NCBI RefSeq assembly: GCF_030269485.1
Contig: NZ_BSTL01000015.1
Span: 124,001-188,000 of the forward strand
Reading direction: 5' to 3'
DNA length: 64,000 nt
From: Actinoplanes sp. NBRC 103695
GTDB lineage: Bacteria > Actinomycetota > Actinomycetes > Mycobacteriales > Micromonosporaceae
Made by a program: the position numbers and the translations under genes. The notes under the pieces were generated by a model. That model saw only the letters and a program-made list of their open reading frames with translations. It searched no databases and was not told the origin of the DNA. Below, piece by piece: positions 15,928 to 24,789 of this stretch; the stretch's first letter is position 1, and the number at the start of each line of letters is the position of its first letter.

Positions 15928-17721
15928 ATGCCGTTGCTTCCCACCCTCGGGCGCACCGCCGGGACCGCGGTCCGCGCCGTCCGCATGTTGCTGCGCGGGT
16001 CGGTGCGGGGCGGCGCGTGGGCGACCCGCCGGGTGGGTGATGCCCGGGCCCGCGGCGCCAACAACGAGGCCGGCATGGTCCGCCTCTTCGACCTGCACGC
16101 GCTGTCCGTCGCCGGCGACACGCTGATCGCGATCGGTCTGGCCGGCACCATCTTCTTCGACGTGCCGCTGGGCGAGGCCCGCAGCAAGGTCGCGCTCTAC
16201 CTGGTCATCACGATGGTGCCGTTCACGTTGCTGGCGCCGGTGGTGGGCCCGTTGCTCGACCATTTCCGGCACGGCCGCCGCTATGCCTTGGCCACGACCA
16301 TGCTCGGCCGGGCCTTCCTGGCGTACGTGATCTCCGACAACCTGCTCGGCTTCGGCCTGTACCCGGCCGCCTTCGGCGTGCTGGCGCTGTCTCGCGCCTA
16401 CGGCGTCGCGCGATCCGCTGCCGTCCCCCGCCTGCTGCCCGCGGGTGTCGGCTTGTCGCAGGTCGGGGCCAGAGCGAGTGTCTACGGTACGTTCGCCGGC
16501 GCCGTCGTGGCACCGATCGGCCTGGCCGCGTTCTGGTTCGGCCCGCAGTGGTCGCTGCGGGTGGCGAGCGTCATCTTCGTCGTCGGTATGGTGATCGCCC
16601 TGCGCTTGCCGGCCAAGGCCGACTCCGACCCGCCGGAGGAGATGCCCCGCCCGTTGCGGACGCTCCTGCGCCTGCGCCGCGGCAACGACCGCCCGCTCTC
16701 CGGCGCCCTGGTGATCAACGCCTTGATCGGCAGCGCCTGCCTGCGCCTGCTCTACGGCTTCCTGCTGCTCTACTTCGCCTTCGCGATCAAGGCCGGCCAG
16801 CTGGACACCACGGTCTTCGGCCGCGACCTGGGCTCCCCCACGGCCGTGGCCTTGGTCGGCGGCGCCCTGGTGGTGGGCACGTTCCTCTCCACAGCGATCG
16901 GCACCCGACTGCAGATCCGCCGCCCCGCGGCCCTGCAGTCGGCCGGTCTGACTATCACCGCCGGCGTGGCCATCCTGGCGCTGATCTTCTACAACCTGGC
17001 GATGGTCGCCCTGCTGGCCTTGATCGCGGCCATCTTCAGCGGCATCTCCAAGCTGGCCATCGACGCCAGCATCCAGGAGCGAGTCCCCGAACGCCTCCGA
17101 GCCAGCGCCTTCGGCCACTCCGAGACAGTCCTGATGATCGCCTGGGTCCTGGGCGGCGCCATCGGCATCATCCCGCTGTCCGGCCGCCTGGGCGTGGCCC
17201 TGGCAGCGGCGATCGCGACAGCAGCGGCGGTCCGAGCCGCCTACGTGGCAACCCGCCTACGCACCGAACGCCTCCACGGCCGCCCCGACGCGACCCCCGA
17301 GCCCCTCGCACCCCAACCGGCCACAGCCCAACCAGCCACAGCCCCCAGCCCCACACCATCGGACCGTGCTCCCACAGACCCATGGCCGACCGCTCCCACC
17401 GTGGCTCCCCGCCAGCCCAGCGCACCCGCCCCGCCGCCGCGCCGCCCCGGCATCGACCAGACCACCGTCCGCCATCCAGCCGCAGAGCCCGAAACCGAGC
17501 TCAACCCGACTTTGGTGGACGAGCCCGCCAAGAAGCGCCGCCTGTGGCACCGCAAGCCCAAGCCCCACACCAACCCCCAGCCCGAATCCGCCGCAGAGTC
17601 CACCCCCGTCCCACCACCGCCGGAGCACAAGCCGGACCCGGCGATGGCCCCACCCGGCTTCCACATCTACCGCCCCACATCAGCCGACCAGCCCACCACC
17701 AACGGCAACGACCCCCAATGA
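15928..17721 (+). CDS. MFS transporter with long proline-rich C-terminal tail
   Basis: 597 residues: an amphipathic arginine-rich N-terminus (1-45), about 12 membrane helices (roughly 50-440), then a cytoplasmic tail of about 150 residues rich in Pro, Ala, Thr and Lys, ending in GFHIYRPTSADQ. Gene order next to DUF3027 resembles the mycobacterial Rv0876c region as I recall it. The ATG at 15928 has an AGGA 8 nt upstream; an ATG at 15919 is less well placed. The last codons overlap the mqnB start (ATGA). The substrate is unknown. Confidence 0.83.
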   Translation: MPLLPTLGRTAGTAVRAVRMLLRGSVRGGAWATRRVGDARARGANNEAGMVRLFDLHALSVAGDTLIAIGLAGTIFFDVPLGEARSKVALYLVITMVPFTLLAPVVGPLLDHFRHGRRYALATTMLGRAFLAYVISDNLLGFGLYPAAFGVLALSRAYGVARSAAVPRLLPAGVGLSQVGARASVYGTFAGAVVAPIGLAAFWFGPQWSLRVASVIFVVGMVIALRLPAKADSDPPEEMPRPLRTLLRLRRGNDRPLSGALVINALIGSACLRLLYGFLLLYFAFAIKAGQLDTTVFGRDLGSPTAVALVGGALVVGTFLSTAIGTRLQIRRPAALQSAGLTITAGVAILALIFYNLAMVALLALIAAIFSGISKLAIDASIQERVPERLRASAFGHSETVLMIAWVLGGAIGIIPLSGRLGVALAAAIATAAAVRAAYVATRLRTERLHGRPDATPEPLAPQPATAQPATAPSPTPSDRAPTDPWPTAPTVAPRQPSAPAPPPRRPGIDQTTVRHPAAEPETELNPTLVDEPAKKRRLWHRKPKPHTNPQPESAAESTPVPPPPEHKPDPAMAPPGFHIYRPTSADQPTTNGNDPQ

Positions 17722-18332
17722 CCCTGCTGATAATCACGGCCGTAGAGCCCGAAGCCGAAGCCCTACGCCAAGCCGCCCCCAGAACATTCACCGTCGCAGC
17801 GGTAGGCGCCGGCCCAGCAGCCGCGGCCGCGGGCACAGCCCGCCTCCTGGCAACAGGCAAATACGAGGCGGTGATCTCCGCAGGCATAGCCGGCGCTTTC
17901 AAGGGCAGAGCCGACATAGCAGACATAGTCCTGGCCACCCGCAGCATCGCGGCCGACCTGGGCGCCGAGTCCCCCACCGGTTTCCTGCCGATAGACACCC
18001 TGGGCTTCGGCACCACCACCCTCCATGCCGACCCAGCCCTGCTCGAGACCTTGCAGACGGCCTTGCCCGCAGCAAAATCCGGCGACATCCTGACCTTGGC
18101 AACAGTCACCGGCACAGCCGAGACAGCAGCCCGCCTGGCCACCACACATCCCGACGCCGTGGCCGAGGCGATGGAGGGCCACGGCGTAGCAACAGCGGCC
18201 AACACGGCAGGCGTCCCATTCGCCGAGCTGAGGGCAATCTCCAACTTGATAGGCCCCAGAGACCGGGAGTCCTGGCGCCTGAGGGAGGCGTTCGCGGCGT
18301 TGTCCAAAGCCGCAGCCGCCCTCCCCTGGTAG
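17718..18332 (+). CDS. mqnB: Futalosine hydrolase
   Basis: A 204-residue nucleosidase-fold protein. It is expected to cleave futalosine to dehypoxanthine futalosine and hypoxanthine in the alternative menaquinone pathway. ISAGIAGAFKG (about 55-65), the MEGHGVATAA segment with the catalytic-type Glu near 154, and SNLIGPRDRESWRL near the C-terminus fit MqnB. The ATG overlaps the stop of the upstream MFS gene. The next gene is mqnD, which strongly supports the pathway. The second half of the gene uses many non-preferred AGC/ATA-type codons compared with its neighbours. Confidence 0.9.
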   Translation: MTLLIITAVEPEAEALRQAAPRTFTVAAVGAGPAAAAAGTARLLATGKYEAVISAGIAGAFKGRADIADIVLATRSIAADLGAESPTGFLPIDTLGFGTTTLHADPALLETLQTALPAAKSGDILTLATVTGTAETAARLATTHPDAVAEAMEGHGVATAANTAGVPFAELRAISNLIGPRDRESWRLREAFAALSKAAAALPW

Positions 18333-18342
18333 GACCACAACG

Positions 18343-18422
18343 GGGATTTGGGGGCGGGTGCCGGCCCACTGAAATATCAAGCCTGACGGTTTCAGTGGGC
18401 CGGCACCCGCCCCAAATCCCCC
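18343..18422 (+). terminator. 32-bp perfect-stem hairpin between mqnB and mqnD
   Basis: The left arm 18343-18375 and right arm 18391-18422 are complementary over 32 bp, with a single extra G in the left arm and a 15-nt loop. The outer end reads GGGGATTTGGGG and the inner end GGCCCACTGAAA. No T-run follows. It starts 10 bp after the mqnB stop. It is far longer than a normal terminator stem. Confidence 0.75.
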
Positions 18423-18504
18423 ACCGCGCCCACCCACCAACCAGGAGTGTGGCGTTGCAGACAGACTGCCCGAGGCACTGGAAGACAGGACTACCGTCAG
18501 CGGA

Positions 18505-19317
18505 GTGGCACTCTCGCTAGCGGTCTCCCCTTGCCCGAACGACACCTTCGTCTTCCACGCCTTGGTGCACGGCAAGGTCAAAGGCGCCCCCGAGATCGAC
18601 CTGACCTTCGCGGATGTCGACGTCACGAACACCGCGGCCGAGAAGGGCGAGTTCGACCTGGTCAAGGTCAGCTATGCCGCCCTGCCGTGGCTGCTCGACG
18701 ACTACCAGCTGCTCCCCTGCGGCGGCGCCCTGGGCAGGGGCTGCGGCCCGCTGGTCCTGACGAACGGCAGAACCGATCTGGCCGGCGCCACGGTGGCGGT
18801 GCCCGGCGACCGGACCACGGCTTACCTGCTGTTCCGCCTCTGGTCGGCGGGAAACCCACCGGCCAACATCGAGATCGTCCCGTTCCACGAAATCATGCCC
18901 GGCGTGGCCGACGGCACCTATGACGCGGGCTTGGTGATCCACGAGGCGAGGTTCACGTACCCCCGCTACAACCTGACCGCGATCCAGGATCTCGGCGAGT
19001 GGTGGGAGCAGGACACCGGCCTGCCGATCCCGCTCGGCGCCATCCTGGCCAAGCGTGGCTCGGTCGACCCCGCCCAGGCGACCGAGTGGATCCGCCGCTC
19101 GGTGAGCATGGCGTGGGCCGATCCGTCGGCGAGCGAGGAGTTCGTCGTGGCGAACGCGCAGGAGATGGAGCCCGAGGTCGTCAAGCAGCACATCGACCTG
19201 TACGTCAACGAGTTCACCCTGGACCTGGGCGATGACGGTTTCGCCGCCGCCGACGCCCTGCTGGGACGTGCGGCGGCGGCGGGGATCACACCTGCGGTCA
19301 AGGGACTGACGCTCTAG
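18505..19317 (+). CDS. mqnD: 1,4-dihydroxy-6-naphthoate synthase
   Basis: A 270-residue periplasmic-binding-fold enzyme of the futalosine pathway. It turns cyclic dehypoxanthine futalosine into 1,4-dihydroxy-6-naphthoate, the menaquinone ring precursor. The N-terminal SPCPNDTFVFHALV (about 8-21), DVTNTAAEKGEFDLVKVSY and VIHEARFTY are highly characteristic. GTG start. Transcription from mqnB would have to pass the long hairpin between them. Its TAG overlaps the stop of the convergent cold-shock-domain gene on a CTAG. Confidence 0.95.
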   Translation: MALSLAVSPCPNDTFVFHALVHGKVKGAPEIDLTFADVDVTNTAAEKGEFDLVKVSYAALPWLLDDYQLLPCGGALGRGCGPLVLTNGRTDLAGATVAVPGDRTTAYLLFRLWSAGNPPANIEIVPFHEIMPGVADGTYDAGLVIHEARFTYPRYNLTAIQDLGEWWEQDTGLPIPLGAILAKRGSVDPAQATEWIRRSVSMAWADPSASEEFVVANAQEMEPEVVKQHIDLYVNEFTLDLGDDGFAAADALLGRAAAAGITPAVKGLTL

Positions 19318-19700
19318 CCCTCGAGCTCCTTGGCGACGGCGTGCACGAGCTGAGCGATCTTCTGCGTCGACCGCTTGTCCGGGTACCGCCCGCGTCGCAG
19401 GTCGGGCTGCACCTTCGCCTCGAGGATCTTGATCATGTCCTCGACCATGCCGTGCAGTTCGTCGGCGGGCCGGCGTCGGAGCTCCGCGACGGACGGCGGC
19501 GCGTCCAGCACCGTGAGTCCGAGGGCTTGCGCTCCCTTGCGGCTGTCCACCACGCCGAACTCGACCCGCTGCCCGGTCCGTAGCTCGGCCACCCCGGCCG
19601 GCAGCGCACCCTTGGGCAGGAACACGTCGCCGCCCTCATCGCTGGTGACGAAGCCGAATCCCTTCGCCGCGTCGTACCACTTCACTCGACCCGTGGGCAC
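19314..19700 (-). CDS. Cold-shock-domain protein with C-terminal extension
   Basis: 128 residues. The first 65 form a cold-shock domain: TGRVKWYDAAKGFGFVTSD contains RNP1, and DVFLPKGAL replaces the usual VFVHxS RNP2. The C-terminal half (ELRRRPADELHGMVEDMIKI and a basic helix to LVHAVAKELEG) is an added helical domain seen in an actinobacterial subgroup. It probably binds RNA or single-stranded DNA. The GTG at 19700 has GAGG 7 nt upstream; a TTG at 19712 is less likely. It follows the HAD gene by 30 bp. Confidence 0.88.
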   Translation of the reverse strand: MPTGRVKWYDAAKGFGFVTSDEGGDVFLPKGALPAGVAELRTGQRVEFGVVDSRKGAQALGLTVLDAPPSVAELRRRPADELHGMVEDMIKILEAKVQPDLRRGRYPDKRSTQKIAQLVHAVAKELEG

Positions 19701-19730
19701 CGCTGACCTCAACTCACATCGCCGTGGGAT

Positions 19731-20372
19731 TTACGTACCCAGGCTATCCAACGTGTCGGGCCGACTCCCAACCGTTATCTCGCGGAGGAGGGTGGGCAGC
19801 GCGGTGAGGTCGGGCAGCACGTGGGAGGCCCCGGCGGCGCGGAGATCAGCGGCGGAGCACGGTCCGGTGGCGACGCCGATGCCTGGAATGTCCGCTGTGC
19901 GGGCGGCCACCATGTCACCCGTGTGGTCACCGACATACCACCGGACGCGGTGTTCGGTGAGCGCCGCGGCCTTGCCCTCGGCGAAGAGGTCGCCGGCCAG
20001 CTCGTCGTAGGGCAGGCCGAGGTGGTCGAGGTGCAGCCGGGCGAGCCGGCCCAGCTTGGAGGTGACGACGACCACGCGCAGGCCGAGGTCGCGCACGGCG
20101 GTGAGGGCGGCGACGGCTCCGGGGGTGGGCACGGTCGGTTCGATGGCGTACGCCGGGTAGAGCGCCCGGTAGGTGGTGACCGCCTCCTCCACCTGCTCGG
20201 GCGGGAACCACTCGCGCAGTTCGGTACGCAGCGGCGGCCCGAGCCGGGTGACCGCGAGGTCGGCGTCGACGTGGACGCCGGTCCGCTCGCTCAGCGCCCG
20301 GTACGCCGCCGCGATGCCGGGCCGGGAGTCGATCAGGGTCATGTCCAGGTCGAACCCGACCGCTGCGGTCAC
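19731..20372 (-). CDS. HAD family hydrolase (phosphoglycolate phosphatase-like)
   Basis: A 213-residue HAD phosphatase. Motif I is GFDLDMTLIDS near 6-16 with the nucleophile and acid aspartates. Motif II is VVVVTSKLG near 100. The lysine motif lies near FAEGKAAAL. Motif III/IV is VGDHTGDMVAARTADI. The cap insertion after motif I is of the alpha-helical type. The substrate is unknown; phosphoglycolate or pyrophosphate are usual guesses. The GTG at 20372 was chosen because it precedes motif I by five codons; the open frame further upstream is antisense to the helicase-associated gene. Confidence 0.87.
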   Translation of the reverse strand: MTAAVGFDLDMTLIDSRPGIAAAYRALSERTGVHVDADLAVTRLGPPLRTELREWFPPEQVEEAVTTYRALYPAYAIEPTVPTPGAVAALTAVRDLGLRVVVVTSKLGRLARLHLDHLGLPYDELAGDLFAEGKAAALTEHRVRWYVGDHTGDMVAARTADIPGIGVATGPCSAADLRAAGASHVLPDLTALPTLLREITVGSRPDTLDSLGT

Positions 20373-20415
20373 GGCTGGACGCGTCGAGCGGCGCCGGACC
20401 GCACCGCCGGGACCG

Positions 20416-20610
20416 TCATGGGATGGTCTGGCTGTAGTTGAGAGCCTCGACCGGCAACGGGAAGGTCTGGTCGTCGCCGAACGGTGAGGGCGCCGCGGCC
20501 CGGTCGGAGGTGAGCTCGGCGACGGGGAGGTGCCCGTCCTTCGGAGAGCGGGCCCGGCTGGCCTCGCCCGCCCGCACCTCGGTGCCCGGCTCTTGCGGAT
20601 GCGCTTCCAC
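20416..20610 (-). CDS. Small hypothetical protein
   Basis: A 64-residue hydrophilic protein with a GTG start and a well-spaced GAGGGGG Shine-Dalgarno. It ends QTFPLPVEALNYSQTIP, which looks like a conserved C-terminal signature, and it precedes the HAD gene by 43 bp on the same strand. No domain is recognised. The ribosome binding site and the otherwise empty 238-bp interval support a real gene. It is divergent from the helicase-associated gene. Confidence 0.5.
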   Translation of the reverse strand: MEAHPQEPGTEVRAGEASRARSPKDGHLPVAELTSDRAAAPSPFGDDQTFPLPVEALNYSQTIP

Positions 20611-20696
20611 GCTATTGCCCCCTCAGGAGTCGATATCGAACCCGGCCACGCCCCGGACCCGCCACCATCGTCCCATGGTCGGTAACTTGGGAAGGG

Positions 20697-23087
20697 ATGG
20701 CCACGACATTCGCCGATCAACTCCGGTCCCTGCCCGATGAGGCCCTGGGCGCGCTGATTCAGCTGCGCCCCGATCTCGTCGTGCCGGTGCCCTCCGACGT
20801 GTCCGCGCTCGCCGTGCGGGCACAGTCCCGCGGCTCCGTGGCCCGATGCCTGGACTCGCTGGACGAGTTCACCCTGGCGATCCTGGACGCCGCCCGGTTG
20901 AGCCGTTCTCCCGAGACGGCTCTGACCTCGGTGGAGGCGATCCTGGAGCTGGCGTCGTCGGCACCACCGGACGACGTGCGGGTGGCGGTGGGGCGGTTGC
21001 GCGCCCGGTTCCTGCTGCATGGCCCGGAGGAGGCGTTGCAGGTCGTCGGCGCGGTCGACGAGGTGACGTCGCCATACCCGGCGGGGCTGGGCCGCCCGGC
21101 CGATTTCCTGGACCCGGCGGCGGCCGCGTTGTGCTCTGACCGGGCGAAGCTGCGCCGGACCGTGATGGAGGCCACTCCGGCCGCGCGCGCGGTGCTGGAC
21201 AGGCTGGCGGCGGGTCCGCCGATCGGCGCGCTGGGCCGTGCCTCGAGCGACGGCGCGGTGTCCGAGCCGGTGCGCTGGCTGATCGACCATCACGTGCTGG
21301 TGCAGGTGTCCGAGGTGGGTCGCTCGCCGCGGCCGGACGGCGAACTGGTGGAGCTGCCGCGCGAGGTCGGTATGTTGCTGCGCCGGGAGACCGGGCCGCT
21401 GGGCCTGCTGCGCCCTCATCCGCCGGCGCCGGAGACCCCGGTGCGGGACGTGAAGGCGGTGGACGCGGCGGGTGCGGGCCAGGCCCTGGAGGCAGTACGC
21501 ACGACGGAGAGCCTGCTGGAGGCGCTGGCCGTCGAGCCGGCGCCGGTGCTGAAGGCGGGCGGGCTGGGCGTCCGTGACCTGAAGCGGCTGGCCCGGGAGA
21601 CGAACATGGACGAGCCGGTCGCCGCCCTGATGCTGGAGGTGGCGCACGCGACCGGGCTGCTCGGCGAGGCGGACCGCACCGGCATCAGCCGGTCCACGGT
21701 CTCCACCGGCGACGAGGTGTTCCTGCCGACCGGCGCGTACGACCTGTGGAAGGCCCAGGGCATCGCCCAGCGCTGGACCGCCCTGGCCCGCGCCTGGCTG
21801 ATCATGACCCGGCAGCCGAGCCTGGTCGGGCGGCGCGACGAGCGGGACCGCCCGATCACCGCGCTGTCGCCCGAGGCGGAGCGCCCGGCGGGACCGCAGG
21901 CGCGGCGGGAGGCGTTGATGGCCGTGGCGGCGTTGCCCGCCGGTACCGCGCCACGGATCGATGACGTGCTGGGGCTGCTGTTCTGGCAGGCGCCACGCCG
22001 GGCCCGGGGTCGCGAGGCGGTACACCGGGACGCCTTGGACGGCGCCGCCCAGCTGGGTGTGACCGGGCGGGACGCGCTGACCTCGTACGCCCGCCTGCTC
22101 CTCAACCCGGAGGACGCCGACCCGCTGGGCGCCGAGCAGGTCACCGACGCGGTCCGCGCACTGGACGGTCTGTTGCCCGCCCCGGTCGACCACGTGCTGG
22201 TGCAGGCGGACCTGTCGGTCGTGGTGCCGGGCCCGCCGGAACCGGAGCTGGCCGGCGAGCTGGAGGTGGTGACCGACAAGGAGTCGGCGGCGATGCGCCG
22301 GGTCACGCCGTCGAGCGTGCGCCGGGCGCTGGATGTCGGCTACAGCGCCACCGATCTGCACGCGCTGTTCCGGCGGTGGTCGCGGACGCCGGTGCCGCAG
22401 GCGCTGACCTACCTGATCGACGACGCCGCCCGCAAGCACGGCGGCCTGCGGACCGGCTCGGCGGGTGGCTACCTGCGCAGCGACGACGAGGCGCTGGTGG
22501 CCGAGGCGCTGGCGGACAAGCGGCTGAGCTCGCTGGCGCTGCGCCGGTTGGCGCCGACCGTGCTGGTCAGCCCGCATCAGGTGAGCCGTCTGCTGGGCGC
22601 GCTGCGGGAGGCCGGTTACGCGCCGGTCGCCGAGGACGCGGGCGGGGCGACGGTGCTCAGCAGGCCGAAGGTGCGCCGTGCTCCGACGCGTACCCCCGTC
22701 TCGGTCCGGCTGCCCGACCAGGCCGGGCCGCCGCACCTGGCCGGGCCGCGCCTGGCCGGCGTGGTCGAGCAGATCCGCAAGGGCGACATCGCGACCCGGG
22801 CGGCCCGCCGTGCGCCGGTGAGCGTGCGGGCGGCGAACGGTCAGGGCGTGCCCGGTCTGACCTCGGTGCAGGCGCACGGGCAGGCGATGGCGGTGCTGCA
22901 ACAGGCGGTGCGGGAGAAGGCGCGGGTGTGGGTGGGTTACGTGGATTCGCACGGTGCGACGTTGTCCCGGCTGGTCCGGCCGGTGTCGCTGAGCGCCGGC
23001 TATCTGCGCGCCGAGGACGACCGGACGGAGACGTTGCACACGTTCGCGCTGCATCGCATCACCGCCGCGGTCCCGGAGGAGCAGTAG
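20697..23087 (+). CDS. Helicase-associated protein (Helicase_C_3 domain)
   Basis: A 796-residue soluble protein of the type encoded beside bacterial XPB helicase (Rv0862c-like). It has no Walker motifs. The N-terminal 250 residues are helical with winged-helix-like parts. The region near 490-640 (VLVQADLSVVVPGPPEPELA, then VLVSPHQVSRLLGALREAGYAP) is the Helicase_C_3 domain. The C-terminus (KARVWVGYVDSHGATLSRLVRPVSLS) is WYL-like. It probably works with XPB in DNA repair or transcription-coupled processes. Transcription continues into the XPB gene 37 bp downstream. Confidence 0.85.
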   Translation: MATTFADQLRSLPDEALGALIQLRPDLVVPVPSDVSALAVRAQSRGSVARCLDSLDEFTLAILDAARLSRSPETALTSVEAILELASSAPPDDVRVAVGRLRARFLLHGPEEALQVVGAVDEVTSPYPAGLGRPADFLDPAAAALCSDRAKLRRTVMEATPAARAVLDRLAAGPPIGALGRASSDGAVSEPVRWLIDHHVLVQVSEVGRSPRPDGELVELPREVGMLLRRETGPLGLLRPHPPAPETPVRDVKAVDAAGAGQALEAVRTTESLLEALAVEPAPVLKAGGLGVRDLKRLARETNMDEPVAALMLEVAHATGLLGEADRTGISRSTVSTGDEVFLPTGAYDLWKAQGIAQRWTALARAWLIMTRQPSLVGRRDERDRPITALSPEAERPAGPQARREALMAVAALPAGTAPRIDDVLGLLFWQAPRRARGREAVHRDALDGAAQLGVTGRDALTSYARLLLNPEDADPLGAEQVTDAVRALDGLLPAPVDHVLVQADLSVVVPGPPEPELAGELEVVTDKESAAMRRVTPSSVRRALDVGYSATDLHALFRRWSRTPVPQALTYLIDDAARKHGGLRTGSAGGYLRSDDEALVAEALADKRLSSLALRRLAPTVLVSPHQVSRLLGALREAGYAPVAEDAGGATVLSRPKVRRAPTRTPVSVRLPDQAGPPHLAGPRLAGVVEQIRKGDIATRAARRAPVSVRAANGQGVPGLTSVQAHGQAMAVLQQAVREKARVWVGYVDSHGATLSRLVRPVSLSAGYLRAEDDRTETLHTFALHRITAAVPEEQ

Positions 23088-23124
23088 ACTAGAGGGTCTT
23101 TTACGTCCGCGAGAAGGGCTACCC

Positions 23125-24786
23125 GTGAGCGGCGGACCACTGATCGTTCAATCCGACAAGACCTTGCTCCTCGAGGTGGATCACCCGGACGCGCAGGCCT
23201 GCCGGATGGCGATCGCGCCGTTCGCCGAGTTGGAGCGCAGCCCGGAGCATGTGCACACGTACCGCCTGACCCCGCTCGGCCTGTGGAACGCGCGCGCCGC
23301 CGGCCATGACGCCGAGGGCGTCGTGGACTCCTTGATCAAGTTCTCGCGCTACCCGGTGCCGCACGCGCTGCTGGTCGACGTGGCCGACACCATGGACAGG
23401 TACGGCCGGTTGCAGCTGGTCAACGACCCGGGCCACGGCCTGGTGCTGCGCGGCCTCGACAAGTTCGTGCTGATCGAGGTGGCGAAATCCAAGAAGCTGG
23501 CCGGCATGCTGGGCGCTCGACTGGACGACGAGACGATCGCGGTGCACGCCTCCGAGCGGGGCCGCCTCAAGCAGGCATTGCTCAAGCTGGGCTGGCCGGC
23601 CGAGGATCTGGCCGGGTACGTGGACGGCGAGGCGCATGAGATCGCGCTCGCTGAAAACGGTTGGACGCTGCGGTCGTACCAGCAGGAAGCGGTCGATGGT
23701 TTCTGGGCGGGCGGCTCGGGCGTGGTGGTGCTGCCCTGTGGCGCCGGCAAGACGCTGGTCGGCGCGGCGGCGATGGCGACCGCCAAGGCGACCACGCTGA
23801 TCCTGGTGACCAACACGGTGGCCGGCCGGCAGTGGAAACGCGAGCTGGTCGCCCGCACGTCGCTGACCGAGGACGAGATCGGGGAGTACAGCGGCGAGCG
23901 CAAGGAGATCCGCCCGGTCACCATCGCGACGTACCAGGTGCTCACCTCGCGGCGTAACGGCGCGTTCACCCACCTGGACCTGTTCGGCGCCCGCGACTGG
24001 GGCCTGGTCATCTACGACGAGGTGCACCTGCTGCCCGCGCCGATCTTCCGGTTCACCGCCGACCTGCAGGCCCGCCGCCGGCTCGGGCTGACCGCCACGC
24101 TGGTCCGCGAGGACGGCCGGGAGGGCGACGTGTTCTCGCTGATCGGCCCGAAGCGCTACGACGCCCCGTGGAAGGACATCGAGGCGCAGGGCTGGATCGC
24201 CCCCGCCGCGTGCACCGAGGTGCGGGTCACCCTGACCGAGGCGGAGCGGATGGCGTACGCGGTGACGGACGCCGAGGAGCGCTACCGGGTGGCCGCGACC
24301 GCCCGCACCAAGCTGCCCGTGATCCGCGCGCTGGTCAACCGGCACCCGAACGAGCAGGTGCTGGTCATCGGTGGGTTCCTCGACCAGTTGCACGAGCTCG
24401 GCGAGTACCTCGACGCCCCGATCATCCAGGGCTCGACCACGAACAAGGAGCGGGAGCGGCTGTTCGACGCGTTCCGTGCCGGCGAGTTGCGCACGCTGGT
24501 GCTGTCGAAGGTCGGCAACTTCTCCATCGACCTGCCGGAGGCGGCGGTCGCGATCCAGGTGTCCGGGACGTTCGGGTCACGCCAGGAGGAGGCGCAGCGG
24601 CTCGGCCGGGTGCTGCGGCCGAAGGCGGACGGGCGGCAGGCGCACTTCTACACCGTGGTGTCCCGGGACACCATCGACACCGAGTACGCCGCGCACCGCC
24701 AGCGGTTCCTGGCCGAGCAGGGGTACGCGTACACCATCGTGGACGCCGACGACGTGCTCGGCCCGCCGCTGCCGCAGATCGACTGA
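23125..24786 (+). CDS. XPB/Ssl2-type DNA helicase
   Basis: A 553-residue superfamily 2 helicase. An N-terminal damage-recognition-like domain (about 1-175) precedes the motor: motif I LPCGAGKTLVGAA (about 203-215), motif II YDEVHLL (DEVH), motif III GLTATLVREDGREGD with an RED-type triad, and motif VI near EEAQRLGRVLRPKADGRQ. It matches bacterial XPB (Rv0861c-like), a 3'-5' helicase with proposed repair roles. GTG start. It is convergent with the HAAS-domain gene, with a 3-bp gap. Confidence 0.93.
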   Translation: MSGGPLIVQSDKTLLLEVDHPDAQACRMAIAPFAELERSPEHVHTYRLTPLGLWNARAAGHDAEGVVDSLIKFSRYPVPHALLVDVADTMDRYGRLQLVNDPGHGLVLRGLDKFVLIEVAKSKKLAGMLGARLDDETIAVHASERGRLKQALLKLGWPAEDLAGYVDGEAHEIALAENGWTLRSYQQEAVDGFWAGGSGVVVLPCGAGKTLVGAAAMATAKATTLILVTNTVAGRQWKRELVARTSLTEDEIGEYSGERKEIRPVTIATYQVLTSRRNGAFTHLDLFGARDWGLVIYDEVHLLPAPIFRFTADLQARRRLGLTATLVREDGREGDVFSLIGPKRYDAPWKDIEAQGWIAPAACTEVRVTLTEAERMAYAVTDAEERYRVAATARTKLPVIRALVNRHPNEQVLVIGGFLDQLHELGEYLDAPIIQGSTTNKERERLFDAFRAGELRTLVLSKVGNFSIDLPEAAVAIQVSGTFGSRQEEAQRLGRVLRPKADGRQAHFYTVVSRDTIDTEYAAHRQRFLAEQGYAYTIVDADDVLGPPLPQID

Positions 24787-24789
24787 CCC

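Noticed and set aside
19731..23054. 1107-codon minus-strand open frame
   Set aside because: Only the HAD phosphatase at its 3' end is real. The rest is antisense to the helicase-associated gene and is a by-product of high GC content.
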